Below are positions 1 through 9,029 of a stretch of DNA of 42,752 nt, piece by piece. Each line of letters begins with the position of its first letter. Position 1 is the first letter of the stretch. The notes under the pieces were generated by a model, which saw only the letters and a list, made by a program, of their open reading frames with translations, had not been told where the DNA came from and ran no database searches. The position numbers were made by a program, and so were the translations under genes. Source of the DNA: Pengzhenrongella frigida (GTDB lineage: Bacteria; Actinomycetota; Actinomycetes; Actinomycetales; Cellulomonadaceae); the NCBI RefSeq assembly GCF_004168625.1, contig NZ_SDWW01000040.1, positions 1 to 42,752 of the forward strand, in the 5' to 3' direction.

Positions 1-1
1 A

Positions 2-121
2 TTCCTCGTCGCCGGACACACCACCTGGCTCCCCATCACCGGCACCGCCCAGACCCGCACCACCAGCACCCCCCTCATCGTCCACACCGCCCGCACCCAC
101 CTCGTCGCCGACCCCACCTGA
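2..121 (+). CDS. C-terminal tail of an unidentified protein (5' end outside window)
   Basis: An open frame enters from the left edge and ends at TGA 119-121, giving 39 residues that begin FLVAGHTTW and end HLVADPT. Third codon positions are almost all C or G and the codons are rich in ACC, CAC and ATC, as in a real high-GC coding end. I do not recognise the family. The Thr- and His-rich, beta-like character is all that can be said. The next gene starts 117 bp downstream from its own promoter, so this is probably the end of a separate transcript. Confidence 0.5.
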   Translation, partial: FLVAGHTTWLPITGTAQTRTTSTPLIVHTARTHLVADPT

Positions 122-226
122 CCCAACTCGGTGCATTGCACGCCGATCGGACACCGCCCGGCCGCCCGATCCCGGCGCGCGCGATGTCGCGCCGCGGGCC
201 CGGTTTCCCACCCGTCCCCGACCCCC

Positions 227-232
227 TACCGT
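227..232 (+). promoter_or_regulatory. -10 element of a leaderless promoter for the aldose epimerase gene
   Basis: TACCGT lies 6 nt before the GTG at 239. This spacing puts the expected transcription start on or next to the start codon. There is no purine-rich ribosome-binding site in the gap and no clear -35 box. Confidence 0.5.
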
Positions 233-238
233 GTCTTC

Positions 239-1153
239 GTGACTACCACCGCGCCGTCGGGCGCCCAGTACCGGATCTCCCACGGGGACCACCACGCCAC
301 GATCACCGAGGTGGGGGCGGCGCTGCGCGAATACGCCGTCGGCGGCCGCAACGTGGTCACCCCGTTCGGCGAGCACGAGATGCCCCCCGCCGGCCATGGC
401 GCGGTCCTGGTGCCGTGGCCCAACCGCCTCGAGGACGGCCAGTACACCTACGCGGGCGTCGGCTACCAGGTCCCGATCAACGAGCCCGAGCTCGGCACCG
501 CGCTGCACGGCCTGGCCAGCTGGGTGCGGTGGACCGTCGTCACGCACGACGACGACGCCGTCACGCTCGCGGTCGCCCTCGTGCCCACGCCCGGCTACCC
601 GTTCCCCGTGCGGATCGAGATCACCTACGCCTTGTCCGACGCCGGCCTGAGCGTGCGGACGGTCGCGACGAACGACGGCGACACCACCGCGCCCTACGGC
701 GTCGGCTTCCACCCGTGGCTCTCCCCCGCGGGCGCCTCGCTCGACGACTGCACGCTGCGCCTCGACGCCGCGACGCACGTGACGATCGACGAGCGCCTGC
801 TGCCCACCGGCACCGAGCCGGTCGACGAGCGCACCGACTTCCGCACGCCCCGCCTGCTGCGCGGCGTCGTGCTCGACGATGCCTACCTCGATGCGACCCG
901 CGACGCCGAGGGCCTGTCCTGGATGCAGCTCGCCGCGCCGGACGGCCGGACCGCTGCGGTCTGGATGGACGACTCCATGGACACCTGGCAGGTCTGCACG
1001 GGTGACGCGCTCTCGATCCTCGCCGTGCGCCGCACGGGCCTGGCCGCCGAACCGATGAGCTGCATCGCGAACGCGTTCCGCACCGGCGACCGCCTGGTCC
1101 ACCTCGCGCCCGGCGCGCAGCACGCGGTCACCTGGGGCGCGACGCTGCTCTGA
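239..1153 (+). CDS. aldose 1-epimerase family protein
   Basis: This 304-residue protein resembles the galactose mutarotase/aldose-1-epimerase family, beta-sandwich enzymes that interconvert alpha and beta anomers of sugars in the cytoplasm. Visible family features are the early segment ITEVGAALREYAVGG, VLVPWPNRLEDGQY (the PWPNR substrate-site motif), LHGLASWVRW (the His-Gly loop), GVGFHPWL (a second active-site His) and a late acidic DDAYLD segment. The length matches the family (about 300). The same frame stays open upstream to 131, but the GTG at 239 is preferred because the upstream residues are Arg/Pro-rich and unlike the family, and because a TACCGT -10 sits 6 nt before it. It stands alone and is convergent with the M15 peptidase gene. 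The exact sugar substrate cannot be read from sequence. Confidence 0.85.
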   Translation: MTTTAPSGAQYRISHGDHHATITEVGAALREYAVGGRNVVTPFGEHEMPPAGHGAVLVPWPNRLEDGQYTYAGVGYQVPINEPELGTALHGLASWVRWTVVTHDDDAVTLAVALVPTPGYPFPVRIEITYALSDAGLSVRTVATNDGDTTAPYGVGFHPWLSPAGASLDDCTLRLDAATHVTIDERLLPTGTEPVDERTDFRTPRLLRGVVLDDAYLDATRDAEGLSWMQLAAPDGRTAAVWMDDSMDTWQVCTGDALSILAVRRTGLAAEPMSCIANAFRTGDRLVHLAPGAQHAVTWGATLL

Positions 1154-1223
1154 GGTCACCGCGCGGGCGGGCACCGGTTGGCGAGGAGCGCGACGGAAGG
1201 TCGCCCCGCCGCCCGGTGCCGCC

Positions 1224-1241
1224 CGCGGCAGATCTGCCGCG
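1224..1241. terminator. 18-bp perfect palindrome between convergent genes
   Basis: CGCGGCAGATCTGCCGCG reads the same on both strands. As RNA it folds into a 7-bp GC-rich stem with a GATC loop on either strand. It lies 71 bp after the epimerase stop and 156 bp beyond the stop of the convergent M15 peptidase gene. A bidirectional terminator is the simplest reading, but there is no T-tract, so a protein-binding site is also possible. Confidence 0.4.
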
Positions 1242-1396
1242 CATCGGGATTTGGGGCTACGCGCCCACCCGGAAACCGAGGGCAGGGTTGCACGTGCGGG
1301 AGGCGAGGAGCGCCGTCCGGGCTATGCGAATGCCAGGCGCGGAGCGCCCGTCCGGGACAACGCGGCCGTCAGGCGTGGCGCGCGTCGAGCCTCGCG

Positions 1397-2356
1397 TCAG
1401 GAGTTGTAGTACTCGCCGTCGGCCTGGACACCGCGGGTGTACTCCCAGTGCCACGGCTCGTGCGGACCGCTGCCGCCGCTCAGGGCCCAGGCCGGGTTCT
1501 CCCAGCCGTAGATGGCGCCGTTCTCCTTGAGCCAGGTCCAGCCTGCACCCTTGGTCTCGTTCGAGCAGAGGTCGATCGCCAGGCCCCAGCCGTGGTTGCT
1601 GCGGCCGGGGACGGCGGCGAGGCCACCCTTGGTCGCCTTCAGCACACGCTGGGACGCGAGCGTGCGGTACGCATCGGTCACGCACAGGTCCCGCGAGAAC
1701 CGGGCCTTGAAGGCGAGGTTGAGCTCGGCGAGGGACGAGGCGGCGTCGCCGCGCAGCTGCAGCTGGCCGTCCCAGAGGGTGCACAGGTCGGAGGTCTTGA
1801 GCTGGCCGTTCGCGCCGGCGGGCCGGACCGTGCCGTCGCACCCCGGGAGCGGGTCGCGGACCTCGGACCGGCTGGCGGCGATCTCGGCCCGCGTGGCCGT
1901 GGCCGCGCTGGCGGCGATCGCGGGCGGCGGGACGGTGTCGACGGTCGAGTTGGCGAGCACGTCGATCGTGGCGGGCAGGTTCGCCTCGGCGGCGGCGGCG
2001 CTCGCGCCGGCGACGAACGTGCCGTTGCCGGGTGAGACGTTGCCGGTGAGCGGCAGGACGACGGTGATGCCCATCAGCGCACCCAGGAGCGCGAGGCGCG
2101 GGAGCCAGCGGCGCGGGTGCGAGACCGACGGGAGTGCGAGCGACGGGAGTGCGAGCGGCAGCGCGCCACGCGAGCGGGATCGGGAGTCTGAACGGGAACC
2201 GGAGGTGCGCCCACGGGGCCGACGACCGGCCTCCTCGGCGTCGCGTCGCTCACGGCGGGTCTGCACGCCGGGCTCGGGCGACAGCACACGTTCAGGCCGC
2301 ACAGAACCTCCGAGACTCGGCTGACCGATCAGCGAATACGACGACGACCGCTGCAT
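1397..2356 (-). CDS. membrane-anchored M15-family D-Ala-D-Ala carboxypeptidase (VanY/DdcY-like)
   Basis: This 319-residue protein probably trims peptidoglycan stem peptides outside the membrane. Residues 1-80 are an Arg/Ser-rich, low-complexity cytoplasmic head with a small Leu-Ala-Leu-Pro-Ser repeat. One hydrophobic segment follows at about 86-104 (LPRLALLGALMGITVV), then an Ala-rich linker. The M15 catalytic domain occupies about 180-315. Its zinc ligands are His255 and Asp262 in SNHGWGLAID and His303 in EPWHWEY, with Glu300 as catalytic base. The pair Cys173/Cys192 may form a disulphide. The gene is monocistronic. Its upstream region carries a GTTAT-N6-GTTAC direct repeat that resembles an MtrA site, which fits a cell-wall role. 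Substrate preference is unknown. Confidence 0.88.
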   Translation of the reverse strand: MQRSSSYSLIGQPSLGGSVRPERVLSPEPGVQTRRERRDAEEAGRRPRGRTSGSRSDSRSRSRGALPLALPSLALPSVSHPRRWLPRLALLGALMGITVVLPLTGNVSPGNGTFVAGASAAAAEANLPATIDVLANSTVDTVPPPAIAASAATATRAEIAASRSEVRDPLPGCDGTVRPAGANGQLKTSDLCTLWDGQLQLRGDAASSLAELNLAFKARFSRDLCVTDAYRTLASQRVLKATKGGLAAVPGRSNHGWGLAIDLCSNETKGAGWTWLKENGAIYGWENPAWALSGGSGPHEPWHWEYTRGVQADGEYYNS

Positions 2357-2393
2357 CAGTTACCGGCGCGGAGCCGGACCCTTCTTGGGGGCG

Positions 2394-2409
2394 GTAACGA
2401 AACCATAAC
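2394..2409 (-). promoter_or_regulatory. candidate MtrA box upstream of the M15 peptidase gene
   Basis: On the minus strand the sequence is GTTAT-GGTTTC-GTTAC, two pentamers repeated head to tail with an 11-bp period, 38 bp before the ATG. Known MtrA sites in actinobacteria are loose direct repeats of GTNAC-like pentamers with about 6 bp between, and cell-wall hydrolase genes are typical targets. A further GTTACC (plus strand) lies at 2359-2364. The assignment is inference: GlnR sites look similar. Confidence 0.4.
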
Positions 2410-2554
2410 GGGGCGTGGTATCGCTTCCAAATCCCTGTCCCCGACATTCCGCGGAACCGGGTGAAATCTGCCGACGCAAACCCAGCGTTCCCCGCGTGTC
2501 GCACGGCGTGTCGGCGCACCCCCGCAGGGCGAGCCGCTCACTGTGACATACGTC

Positions 2555-3604
2555 TCAGTGGAACTGCCCACGCTGCATCGCATCGCGTACCTCGCCCACG
2601 AGCTCCTCGAGAATGTCCTCGAGAAACACCACCCCGACGCAACGGCCGTCCTCCTGGACCCGGGCCAGGTGCGACCCGGACGCCTGCATCGCGGCCAGCG
2701 CGTCCTCGACCTCGGCCTCGGGGGTCACCGACGCCAACCCGCGGATCCGCCACGGGGGCACCGGCTGGGACCGCTCGTCGTCGTTCGCGAAGAGCACGTC
2801 CTTGAGGTGCAGGTACCCGGCGATCTGGTCGGACGCCGTGAGCCCCGCCACCGGGAACCGGCTGTAGCCGGTCCGGGCCACGAGCCGCTCGACCTCCTCG
2901 GGGGTGGCTCCCGCCGCGACGGTGATCAGCCGATCGACGGGCACCATGACGTCGCGGGCCGTGCGGTCGGAGAACTCGATCGCCCCGGCGAGCAGCCCCT
3001 GGGTGTCGTCGAGCAGCCCCTCGGCCTGCGAGCGCTCGACGATCGAGTGCACCTCCTGCGCGGTGAACGCGGAGGCGACCTCGTCCTTGGGCTCGACGCC
3101 GAACAGGCGCAGCACGTGGTTCGCGATCCAGTTGAGCGCGCCGATCAGCGGCCCGACCACGCGCGCGATCCACACCAGCGGCGGTCCGAACCACATGACC
3201 GCACGCTCCGGCCCGGCGACCGACAGGTTCTTGGGCACCATCTCGCCGAACACGACGTGCAGGTACACGACGACGGCGAGCGCGACGACGAACGAGATCG
3301 GGTGGACCAGGCCCGCGCTCACCCCGAGGGCCACGAGCGGCTCCTCGATCAGGTGCGCGATGGCGGGCTCCGCGACGACGCCCAGGCTCGTCGAGCAGAC
3401 CGTGATCCCGAGCTGCGCGCAGGCGAGCATCAAGGAGACGTGCTCCATCGCGTACAGCACGGTGCGCGCCCGCAGGTTGCCGGCCGCGGCGAGCGGCTCG
3501 ATCGAGCTGCGCCGCGCGGTGATGATCGCGAACTCGGCGCCGACGAAGAACGCGTTGGCCGCGAGGAGCACGAAGGCGATCAGCAGCGCTGTTCCACTGT
3601 TCAT
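2555..3604 (-). CDS. CNNM/CorC-type membrane protein with CBS pair (hemolysin-family, second of a pair)
   Basis: This 349-residue protein has the layout of the CNNM transporter family (HlyC/CorC, UPF0053), which is linked to Mg2+ or other divalent-cation efflux. The N-terminal DUF21 domain contains about four hydrophobic segments. The first (ALLIAFVLLAANAFFVGAEFAII) carries the family's GAEFA motif, and later come FGEMVPKNLSV and LFGVEPKD. A CBS pair follows from about residue 200 (TARDVMVPVDRLITV; GVVFLEDILEELVGEV). It stops soon after the second CBS unit and lacks the C-terminal CorC_HlyC domain present in its upstream partner. Its ATG overlaps the partner's TGA (ATGA), so the two are translationally coupled and may form a hetero-oligomer. 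Confidence 0.88.
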   Translation of the reverse strand: MNSGTALLIAFVLLAANAFFVGAEFAIITARRSSIEPLAAAGNLRARTVLYAMEHVSLMLACAQLGITVCSTSLGVVAEPAIAHLIEEPLVALGVSAGLVHPISFVVALAVVVYLHVVFGEMVPKNLSVAGPERAVMWFGPPLVWIARVVGPLIGALNWIANHVLRLFGVEPKDEVASAFTAQEVHSIVERSQAEGLLDDTQGLLAGAIEFSDRTARDVMVPVDRLITVAAGATPEEVERLVARTGYSRFPVAGLTASDQIAGYLHLKDVLFANDDERSQPVPPWRIRGLASVTPEAEVEDALAAMQASGSHLARVQEDGRCVGVVFLEDILEELVGEVRDAMQRGQFH

Positions 3605-4968
3605 GAGGTCGCCTCGGAGTCGTTCTCGGTCGGGCGGTCGGTCGAGGTCGGGCGGTCGGTCGAGGTCGCGCGGTCGGTCGAGGTCGCGCGGATCCGCTCG
3701 ACGCGGCGGCCGGCCATCTGCTCGATCCGCAGCCGCACCCCCGGCACCTCGATCTCGTCCCCGACCACCGGGATCCGGCCGAGCACCGTCATCACCAGCC
3801 CGCCGAGCGTCTCGTACGGGCCGTCGTCGGGCACGACGAGCGCAGTGACCTCGGTGAGCTCGTCCGGACGGAGGTCGCCCGGGACGACCCAGCCGCCGTC
3901 GGGCAGGCGGGACGTGCCCGCACGCCGCGGGTCGTGCTCGTCGGACACCTCACCCACGAGCTCCTCGACGACGTCCTCGAACGTGACGACCCCGGAGGTG
4001 CCGCCGTACTCGTCGACCACCACGGCCATCTGCATGCCGAACTCGCGCAGCTCGACGAGCAGCGGTCCCACGCCCACCGTCTCCGGCACGCGCGGCGCGT
4101 CGACCATCAGCGCGGCCGCCGGCACGTCGCCGCGCCGCTCGTACGGCACCGCGATCGCACGGCGCAGGTGCACGAGGCCGACGATCTCGTCGGGCGAGCG
4201 GTCGATCACGGGGAAACGGGAGTGGCCCGACTCCCGGGCGCGTGCCACGACGTCGGCCGCGGTCTCGTCCCGGCGCACGACGACGAGGCGCATGCGGTCC
4301 GTCATCACGTCGACCGCGGTGAGCTCGTCGAGGCTGATGGTGTTGGTCAACCGCATGGCGGTGGCCTCGTCGAGCGTGCCGATCGCCGCCGAGCGACGCA
4401 CGAGCGAGGCGAGCTCCTGCGGCGAGCGGCCGCCCGACAACCCCTCGCGGGGCTCGACGCCGAACCGGCGCAGCACCGCGTTGGCCGTGTTGTTGAACAG
4501 CGAGATGAGCGGGCGCAGCGCGGTGGTGAAGCCGCGCTGCAGGGGCGCGACGGTGCGCGCGGTGCCCAGCGGGTGGCTGATCGCGAAGTTCTTCGGCACG
4601 AGCTCGCCGAACAGCATCGAGAAGCCGTTGACGAGCACGACCGCGAGCACCGCGGCCACGATCCCACCGACCGTGCGGCCCAGCGGCGAGTCCTGCAGCG
4701 GTGAGCCGATCAGCCGGTTCACCGCCGGCTGCGTCGTGTACCCGAGCAGGATCGTGGTGACCGTGATCCCCACCTGGGCACCGGACAGCTCGGTCGACAG
4801 GTGCGCGAGCGCCTTGAGCACGGACTGCCCGCGGCGATCACGCTGCCCGGGGGTGTTCTCGACGACCCCGGGGTCGAGCGCGATCAGCGAGAACTCGCTC
4901 GAGACGAACAACGCCGTGCCGACGGTGAGCACGATGCCGAGCCCGACGAGCAGCCATTCGGTCAGCAC
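3601..4968 (-). CDS. CNNM/CorC-type membrane protein with CBS pair and CorC domain (first of a pair)
   Basis: This is a 455-residue DUF21-CBS-CBS-CorC_HlyC protein, the full CNNM layout. The first membrane segment is LLVGLGIVLTVGTALFVSSEFSLIAL, and the conserved FGELVPKNFAISHPLG motif follows in the DUF21 domain. The CBS pair covers about 215-340 (LTAVDVMTDRMRLVVV; DEYGGTSGVVTFEDVVEELVGEV). The CorC domain near 350-430 includes LPDGGWVVPGDLRPDELTE. The C-terminus is a Thr/Asp/Arg-rich tail coded by an 18-bp tandem repeat at 3633-3686. It starts with GTG at 4968, divergent from the response-regulator operon across about 200 bp. CNNM proteins are believed to move Mg2+ or Co2+; the ion here is not known. 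Confidence 0.88.
   Translation of the reverse strand: MLTEWLLVGLGIVLTVGTALFVSSEFSLIALDPGVVENTPGQRDRRGQSVLKALAHLSTELSGAQVGITVTTILLGYTTQPAVNRLIGSPLQDSPLGRTVGGIVAAVLAVVLVNGFSMLFGELVPKNFAISHPLGTARTVAPLQRGFTTALRPLISLFNNTANAVLRRFGVEPREGLSGGRSPQELASLVRRSAAIGTLDEATAMRLTNTISLDELTAVDVMTDRMRLVVVRRDETAADVVARARESGHSRFPVIDRSPDEIVGLVHLRRAIAVPYERRGDVPAAALMVDAPRVPETVGVGPLLVELREFGMQMAVVVDEYGGTSGVVTFEDVVEELVGEVSDEHDPRRAGTSRLPDGGWVVPGDLRPDELTEVTALVVPDDGPYETLGGLVMTVLGRIPVVGDEIEVPGVRLRIEQMAGRRVERIRATSTDRATSTDRPTSTDRPTENDSEATS
3633..3686 (-). repeat. 18-bp tandem repeat, three copies, coding
   Basis: Three nearly identical 18-bp units (plus-strand core CGGTCGGTCGAGGTCG) lie at 3633-3650, 3651-3668 and 3669-3686. 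They encode a repeated six-residue Thr-Ser-Thr-Asp-Arg-(Pro/Ala) element in the last 30 residues of the upstream CNNM protein. The period is a multiple of three, so copy number can change without a frameshift. Confidence 0.85.
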
Positions 4969-5154
4969 GCGGGACCGCCCGGGCGAGCGCAGGCGCGACG
5001 ACGTTCCGCGCGGTGCGCGGTGCGGTCACGGTGGGGGGAGATCAGGACAGTGGAGGGGCCGGCAACGTGTCCCCCGGAGGGGCACAGCCGGCCGCTACTT
5101 GAGCTGGGCATTGTGCTCGTCATCATACGGGAGCCCGGAGCGCGGGGCTTGTGC

Positions 5155-5160
5155 CAGGCT
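5155..5160 (+). promoter_or_regulatory. -10 element of a leaderless promoter for the two-component/ABC operon
   Basis: CAGGCT ends 6 nt before the ATG at 5167. The spacer TAGGGC is not a ribosome-binding site. The arrangement is almost identical to that of the HTH gene at 26168 (CAGACT-TCGGGC-ATG). Confidence 0.5.
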
Positions 5161-5166
5161 TAGGGC

Positions 5167-5907
5167 ATGTCTGTGCCGTCTGGGACGCGACCGGTGGGGG
5201 TCGTCGTGCTTGTCGTCGAGGATGAGCCCGCCATCGCCCAGGCCGTCGCCCAGCGACTGGCGTCCGAAGGCTGGACGGTCGAGATCGCCGTCGACGGGTA
5301 CGCCGGGGTCGAGGCGGCGGCCCGGCTGCACCCCAGTCTCGTCGTGCTCGACGTGATGCTGCCCGGGATCGACGGGCTCGAGGTCTGCCGGCGCATCCAG
5401 GCCGACCGCGCCGTGCCCGTGCTGATGCTCACCGCGCGCGACGACGAGACGGACATGCTGATCGGGCTGGGCGTCGGCGCCGACGACTACATGACCAAGC
5501 CGTTCTCGATGCGGGAGCTCGTCGCGCGCTTGAAGGCCCTCCTGCGGCGGACCGAGCGCGAGCTGCGCGCCGCCGACGCAGGCGCGACCGGCCACCCGGT
5601 CAGCGAACCGATCACGATCGGGGACGTGGTGATCGACCGCGCCCAGCGCCGGGTGTGGCGCGCCGACGAGGTCCACCTGACGCCGACCGAGTTCGACCTG
5701 CTCGTGACGCTCGCGAGCAGCCCGCGCACGGTGCTCACCCGCGAGCGCCTGCTGGCCGAGGTCTGGGACTGGGTCGACGCGAGCGGCACCCGCACGGTCG
5801 ACTCGCACGTCAAGGCGCTGCGCCGCAAGCTGGGCGCCGATCTGATCCGCACGGTGCACGGCGTCGGCTACGCGTTCGAGCCCCCGGTCCCTGCTGGTGA
5901 GGATTGA
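5167..5907 (+). CDS. OmpR/PhoB-family response regulator
   Basis: This 246-residue DNA-binding response regulator has a receiver domain at about 11-130 with the acidic pair Glu18/Asp19, phospho-acceptor Asp62 in VVLDVMLPG, Thr89 and Lys111 (DDYMTKPFS). A winged-helix Trans_reg_C domain covers about 145-240 (LTPTEFDLLVTLASSPRTVLTRERLL; RTVDSHVKALRRKLG; IRTVHGVGYAFEPP). It is the first gene of a tightly coupled operon: its TGA overlaps the TTG start of the sensor kinase. It probably controls the downstream ABC transporter genes, since bacitracin/lantibiotic-type stress systems are often built this way. The ligand is unknown. Confidence 0.92.
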   Translation: MSVPSGTRPVGVVVLVVEDEPAIAQAVAQRLASEGWTVEIAVDGYAGVEAAARLHPSLVVLDVMLPGIDGLEVCRRIQADRAVPVLMLTARDDETDMLIGLGVGADDYMTKPFSMRELVARLKALLRRTERELRAADAGATGHPVSEPITIGDVVIDRAQRRVWRADEVHLTPTEFDLLVTLASSPRTVLTRERLLAEVWDWVDASGTRTVDSHVKALRRKLGADLIRTVHGVGYAFEPPVPAGED

Positions 5908-7018
5908 CGACCTCGCCCCGTCACGGCCGCAGCTCGGTCCGGGACCGCCTCCCCCACGTGCACCCGCTCGACCGGGTGCGGTCGATCCAGGCCAAGATCG
6001 GGTTCCTCGTCGCGGTGACCGCGACGTTCGGATCGCTGCTGACGTGGCTCGGCCTGAACAACGGCTTCGGTCCGGCGGTCTCGGTGCCGGTGGCGGTGGT
6101 CCTGTCGCTCGCGCTCTCGCAGGTGCTCGCGCGCCGCATGACCGCGCCACTGCGGGAGATGACGGCGGCCGCGCAGGCGATGGCGGGCGGTGACTACTCC
6201 CAGCGCGTGCACGCCACGGGCCGCGACGAGGTCGGCCTGCTCGCCGCGACATTCAACACCATGGCCGAAGACCTCGGCACCACCGACATGCTGCGCCGGG
6301 AGATGGTCGCGAACGTGTCGCACGAGCTGCGCACCCCGGTGACCGCGCTCCAGGCCCAGCTCGAGAACATCGTCGACGGCGTCACCGAGGCCGACCCGGC
6401 CTCGATGAAGGTGGCGCTCGCCCAGACCGAACGCCTGGGCCGGCTCGTGACCTACCTGCTCGATCTGTCCCGCGTCGAGGCCGGCGCGGTGGGGCTCGAC
6501 CTGTCCGACGTCCCGCTGCGGGACTTCCTGCGGGAGGCCGCCGACCGCGCCTCGCTCGTCGGCACCGCCAAGATGCTCGTCTTCCGGGTCAAGGTCACCC
6601 CGCCCGACCTCGTCATCCGGGCCGACGCCGAACGGCTGCACCAGGTCATCGCCAACCTGCTGCACAACGCCGTGCGGCACTCCCCCGCCGACGAGGAGAT
6701 CATCCTCGTCGCGACCCAGCACGGGGAGATCGTCGTCATCGAGGTCATCGACCTGGGGCCCGGGATCGCCCCGGCCCAGCGCCAGGTGGCCTTCGAACGG
6801 TTCGCCCGCGGCAACTCCCAGGCCCAGACGGGGCAGGTCCCGACCGGAGGCACCGGCATCGGGCTCGCGATCGTGCGCTGGGCCGTCGGGCTGCACGGCG
6901 GGACGATCGAGGTCGCGGACACCCCGACCGGGTGCACAATGCGTCTGACCTTGCCGATGCACCACCCGCCCTCGGGACCACCCACCGGGGTGACCCCCTA
7001 CCGAGAGACAGGCGACGC

Positions 7019-7022
<4 letters not shown>
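5904..7022 (+). CDS. sensor histidine kinase with HAMP domain
   Basis: This 372-residue membrane kinase is the partner of the preceding regulator. Two close hydrophobic segments (about 32-50 and 58-76) leave only a short outside loop, as in intramembrane-sensing kinases. HAMP follows at about 77-130, then HisKA with phospho-acceptor His140 in NVSHELRTP. The HATPase_c domain shows the N-box NLLHNAVRHSP, G1 DLGPGIAP and G2 GTGIGLAIVRWAVGLHGG. The start is TTG 5904, which overlaps the upstream TGA; GGTGAGG at 5896-5902 is the ribosome-binding site. The stop overlaps the GTG of the ABC ATPase. The tiny sensor loop and the ABC partner suggest sensing of membrane stress or a membrane-active compound, but this is inference. 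Confidence 0.9.
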
Positions 7023-7998
<976 letters not shown>

Positions 7999-8002
<4 letters not shown>

Positions 8003-8817
8003 CCGCCGCACTGCGCACCGAGTACCGCAAGCTCGTCACGACCCGCCTGTGGTGGATCCTGCTGGCCTCCATGGCCGCCTACATGGCGTTCCTGGCGGGG
8101 ATCATGGCGTTCGCCCTGACGCAGGACCCGGGTTCGATGACCGGGGGCGCGCCCGGGGTCGAGGCAGCCCCGATGACGCCCGAGTCCGTGGCCCGGACCA
8201 TCTACACGCTCGCGACGTCGCTCGGCTACGTGTTCCCTGTGATCGTGGGCGCCCTGGCCATGACCAGCGAGTTCCGCCACCAGACCATCACGCCCACCCT
8301 GCTCGCCGAGCCGCGCCGCACGGTGTTCCTCGCGGCGAAGATGCTGTCGTCCGTCGTGGTCGGCCTGCTCTTCGGGATCGTCGGGACCGTCTCGACGGTC
8401 GGGGCCGGTGCCGGGGTGCTCGCGCTGATGGGTGAACCGACGTACCTGTCCGACCCGATCGTGGTGCGAAGCGCCTGGCTGTCGGTCGTCGCCCTGACCG
8501 TGTGGACCGTGGTCGGGGTCGGGTTCGGGACGCTGCTGACCAACCAGGTCGCCGTGATCGTCGTCGTGCTCGCGTTCACCCAGTTCGTCGAGCCGATCCT
8601 GCGCATCGCCGGCGGTCAGTTCGACTGGTCGGAGGGGATGTCGAAATACCTGCCCGGCGCGGCCGGCGAGGCGATCACCGGGAGCTCGTTCTACGCGGAC
8701 TCCGGCATGGCCGCCGGGCTGCTGACCTCCTGGCAGGGATTCGCCGTCCTGCTCGGGTACGCGGTGCTGTTCGCGGTCGTCGGTCGCGTCACCACGCTGC
8801 GCCGCGACATCACCTGA
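7999..8817 (+). CDS. ABC-2 type transporter permease
   Basis: This 272-residue integral membrane protein has about six hydrophobic segments (for example LWWILLASMAAYMAFLAGIMAFAL near the start and FAVLLGYAVLFAVVGRVTTL near the end). The N-terminal cytoplasmic helix LRTEYRKLVTTRLWW and the loop EFRHQTITPTLLAEPRRTVFLAAK are typical of BcrB/YxdM-like ABC-2 permeases. It starts at the ATGA overlap with the ATPase and is the last gene of the regulator-kinase-ATPase-permease operon. One ATPase and one permease would give a 2+2 transporter. Confidence 0.88.
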
Positions 8818-8960
8818 CCCGGGTTGCGGACCACCCGCTCTTGAGCCGAAATCGGGTCACCGATGACCGGACATTTGCCAAGGTCAGCACTCGCAGCACG
8901 ATCGCATCACGGTCGCCGTCGGCGACCCGGACGGACTCGTCCCCTGCCGAGAAGGTGACA

Positions 8961-8966
8961 TAGGGT
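8961..8966 (+). promoter_or_regulatory. possible -10 element for the 2-oxoglutarate decarboxylase gene
   Basis: TAGGGT lies 63 nt before the GTG at 9030, so a short 5' leader is expected. No -35 match is visible at the usual distance. The 212-bp gap 8818-9029 holds this box, a weak GGTCA-CCGA-TGACC dyad at 8855-8868 and nothing else I can identify. Confidence 0.3.
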
Positions 8967-9029
8967 CGAAGCCAACATTTGATCCAACGAAGCGGTGGGT
9001 GTGCCGCGACGGAAGCGGGCGAACGTTAC

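Noticed and set aside
1307-1378. Direct repeat of about 35 bp before the M15 peptidase stop
   Set aside because: The two parts match only loosely and may reflect shared GC-rich words; not listed as a repeat feature.
2410-2540. Possible c-di-AMP (ydaO-type) riboswitch before the M15 peptidase gene
   Set aside because: Cell-wall hydrolase genes in actinobacteria often have one, and a GGGGAACGC string is present, but I could not pair the required helices or find the conserved joining segments on the minus strand.
2543-5356. A 937-codon plus-strand frame opposite the two CNNM genes
   Set aside because: It is low-complexity, motif-free and antisense to two well-defined membrane proteins.
8855-8868. 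GGTCA-CCGA-TGACC hairpin after the ABC permease
   Set aside because: A 5-bp stem is too short to call a terminator in DNA with this GC content.
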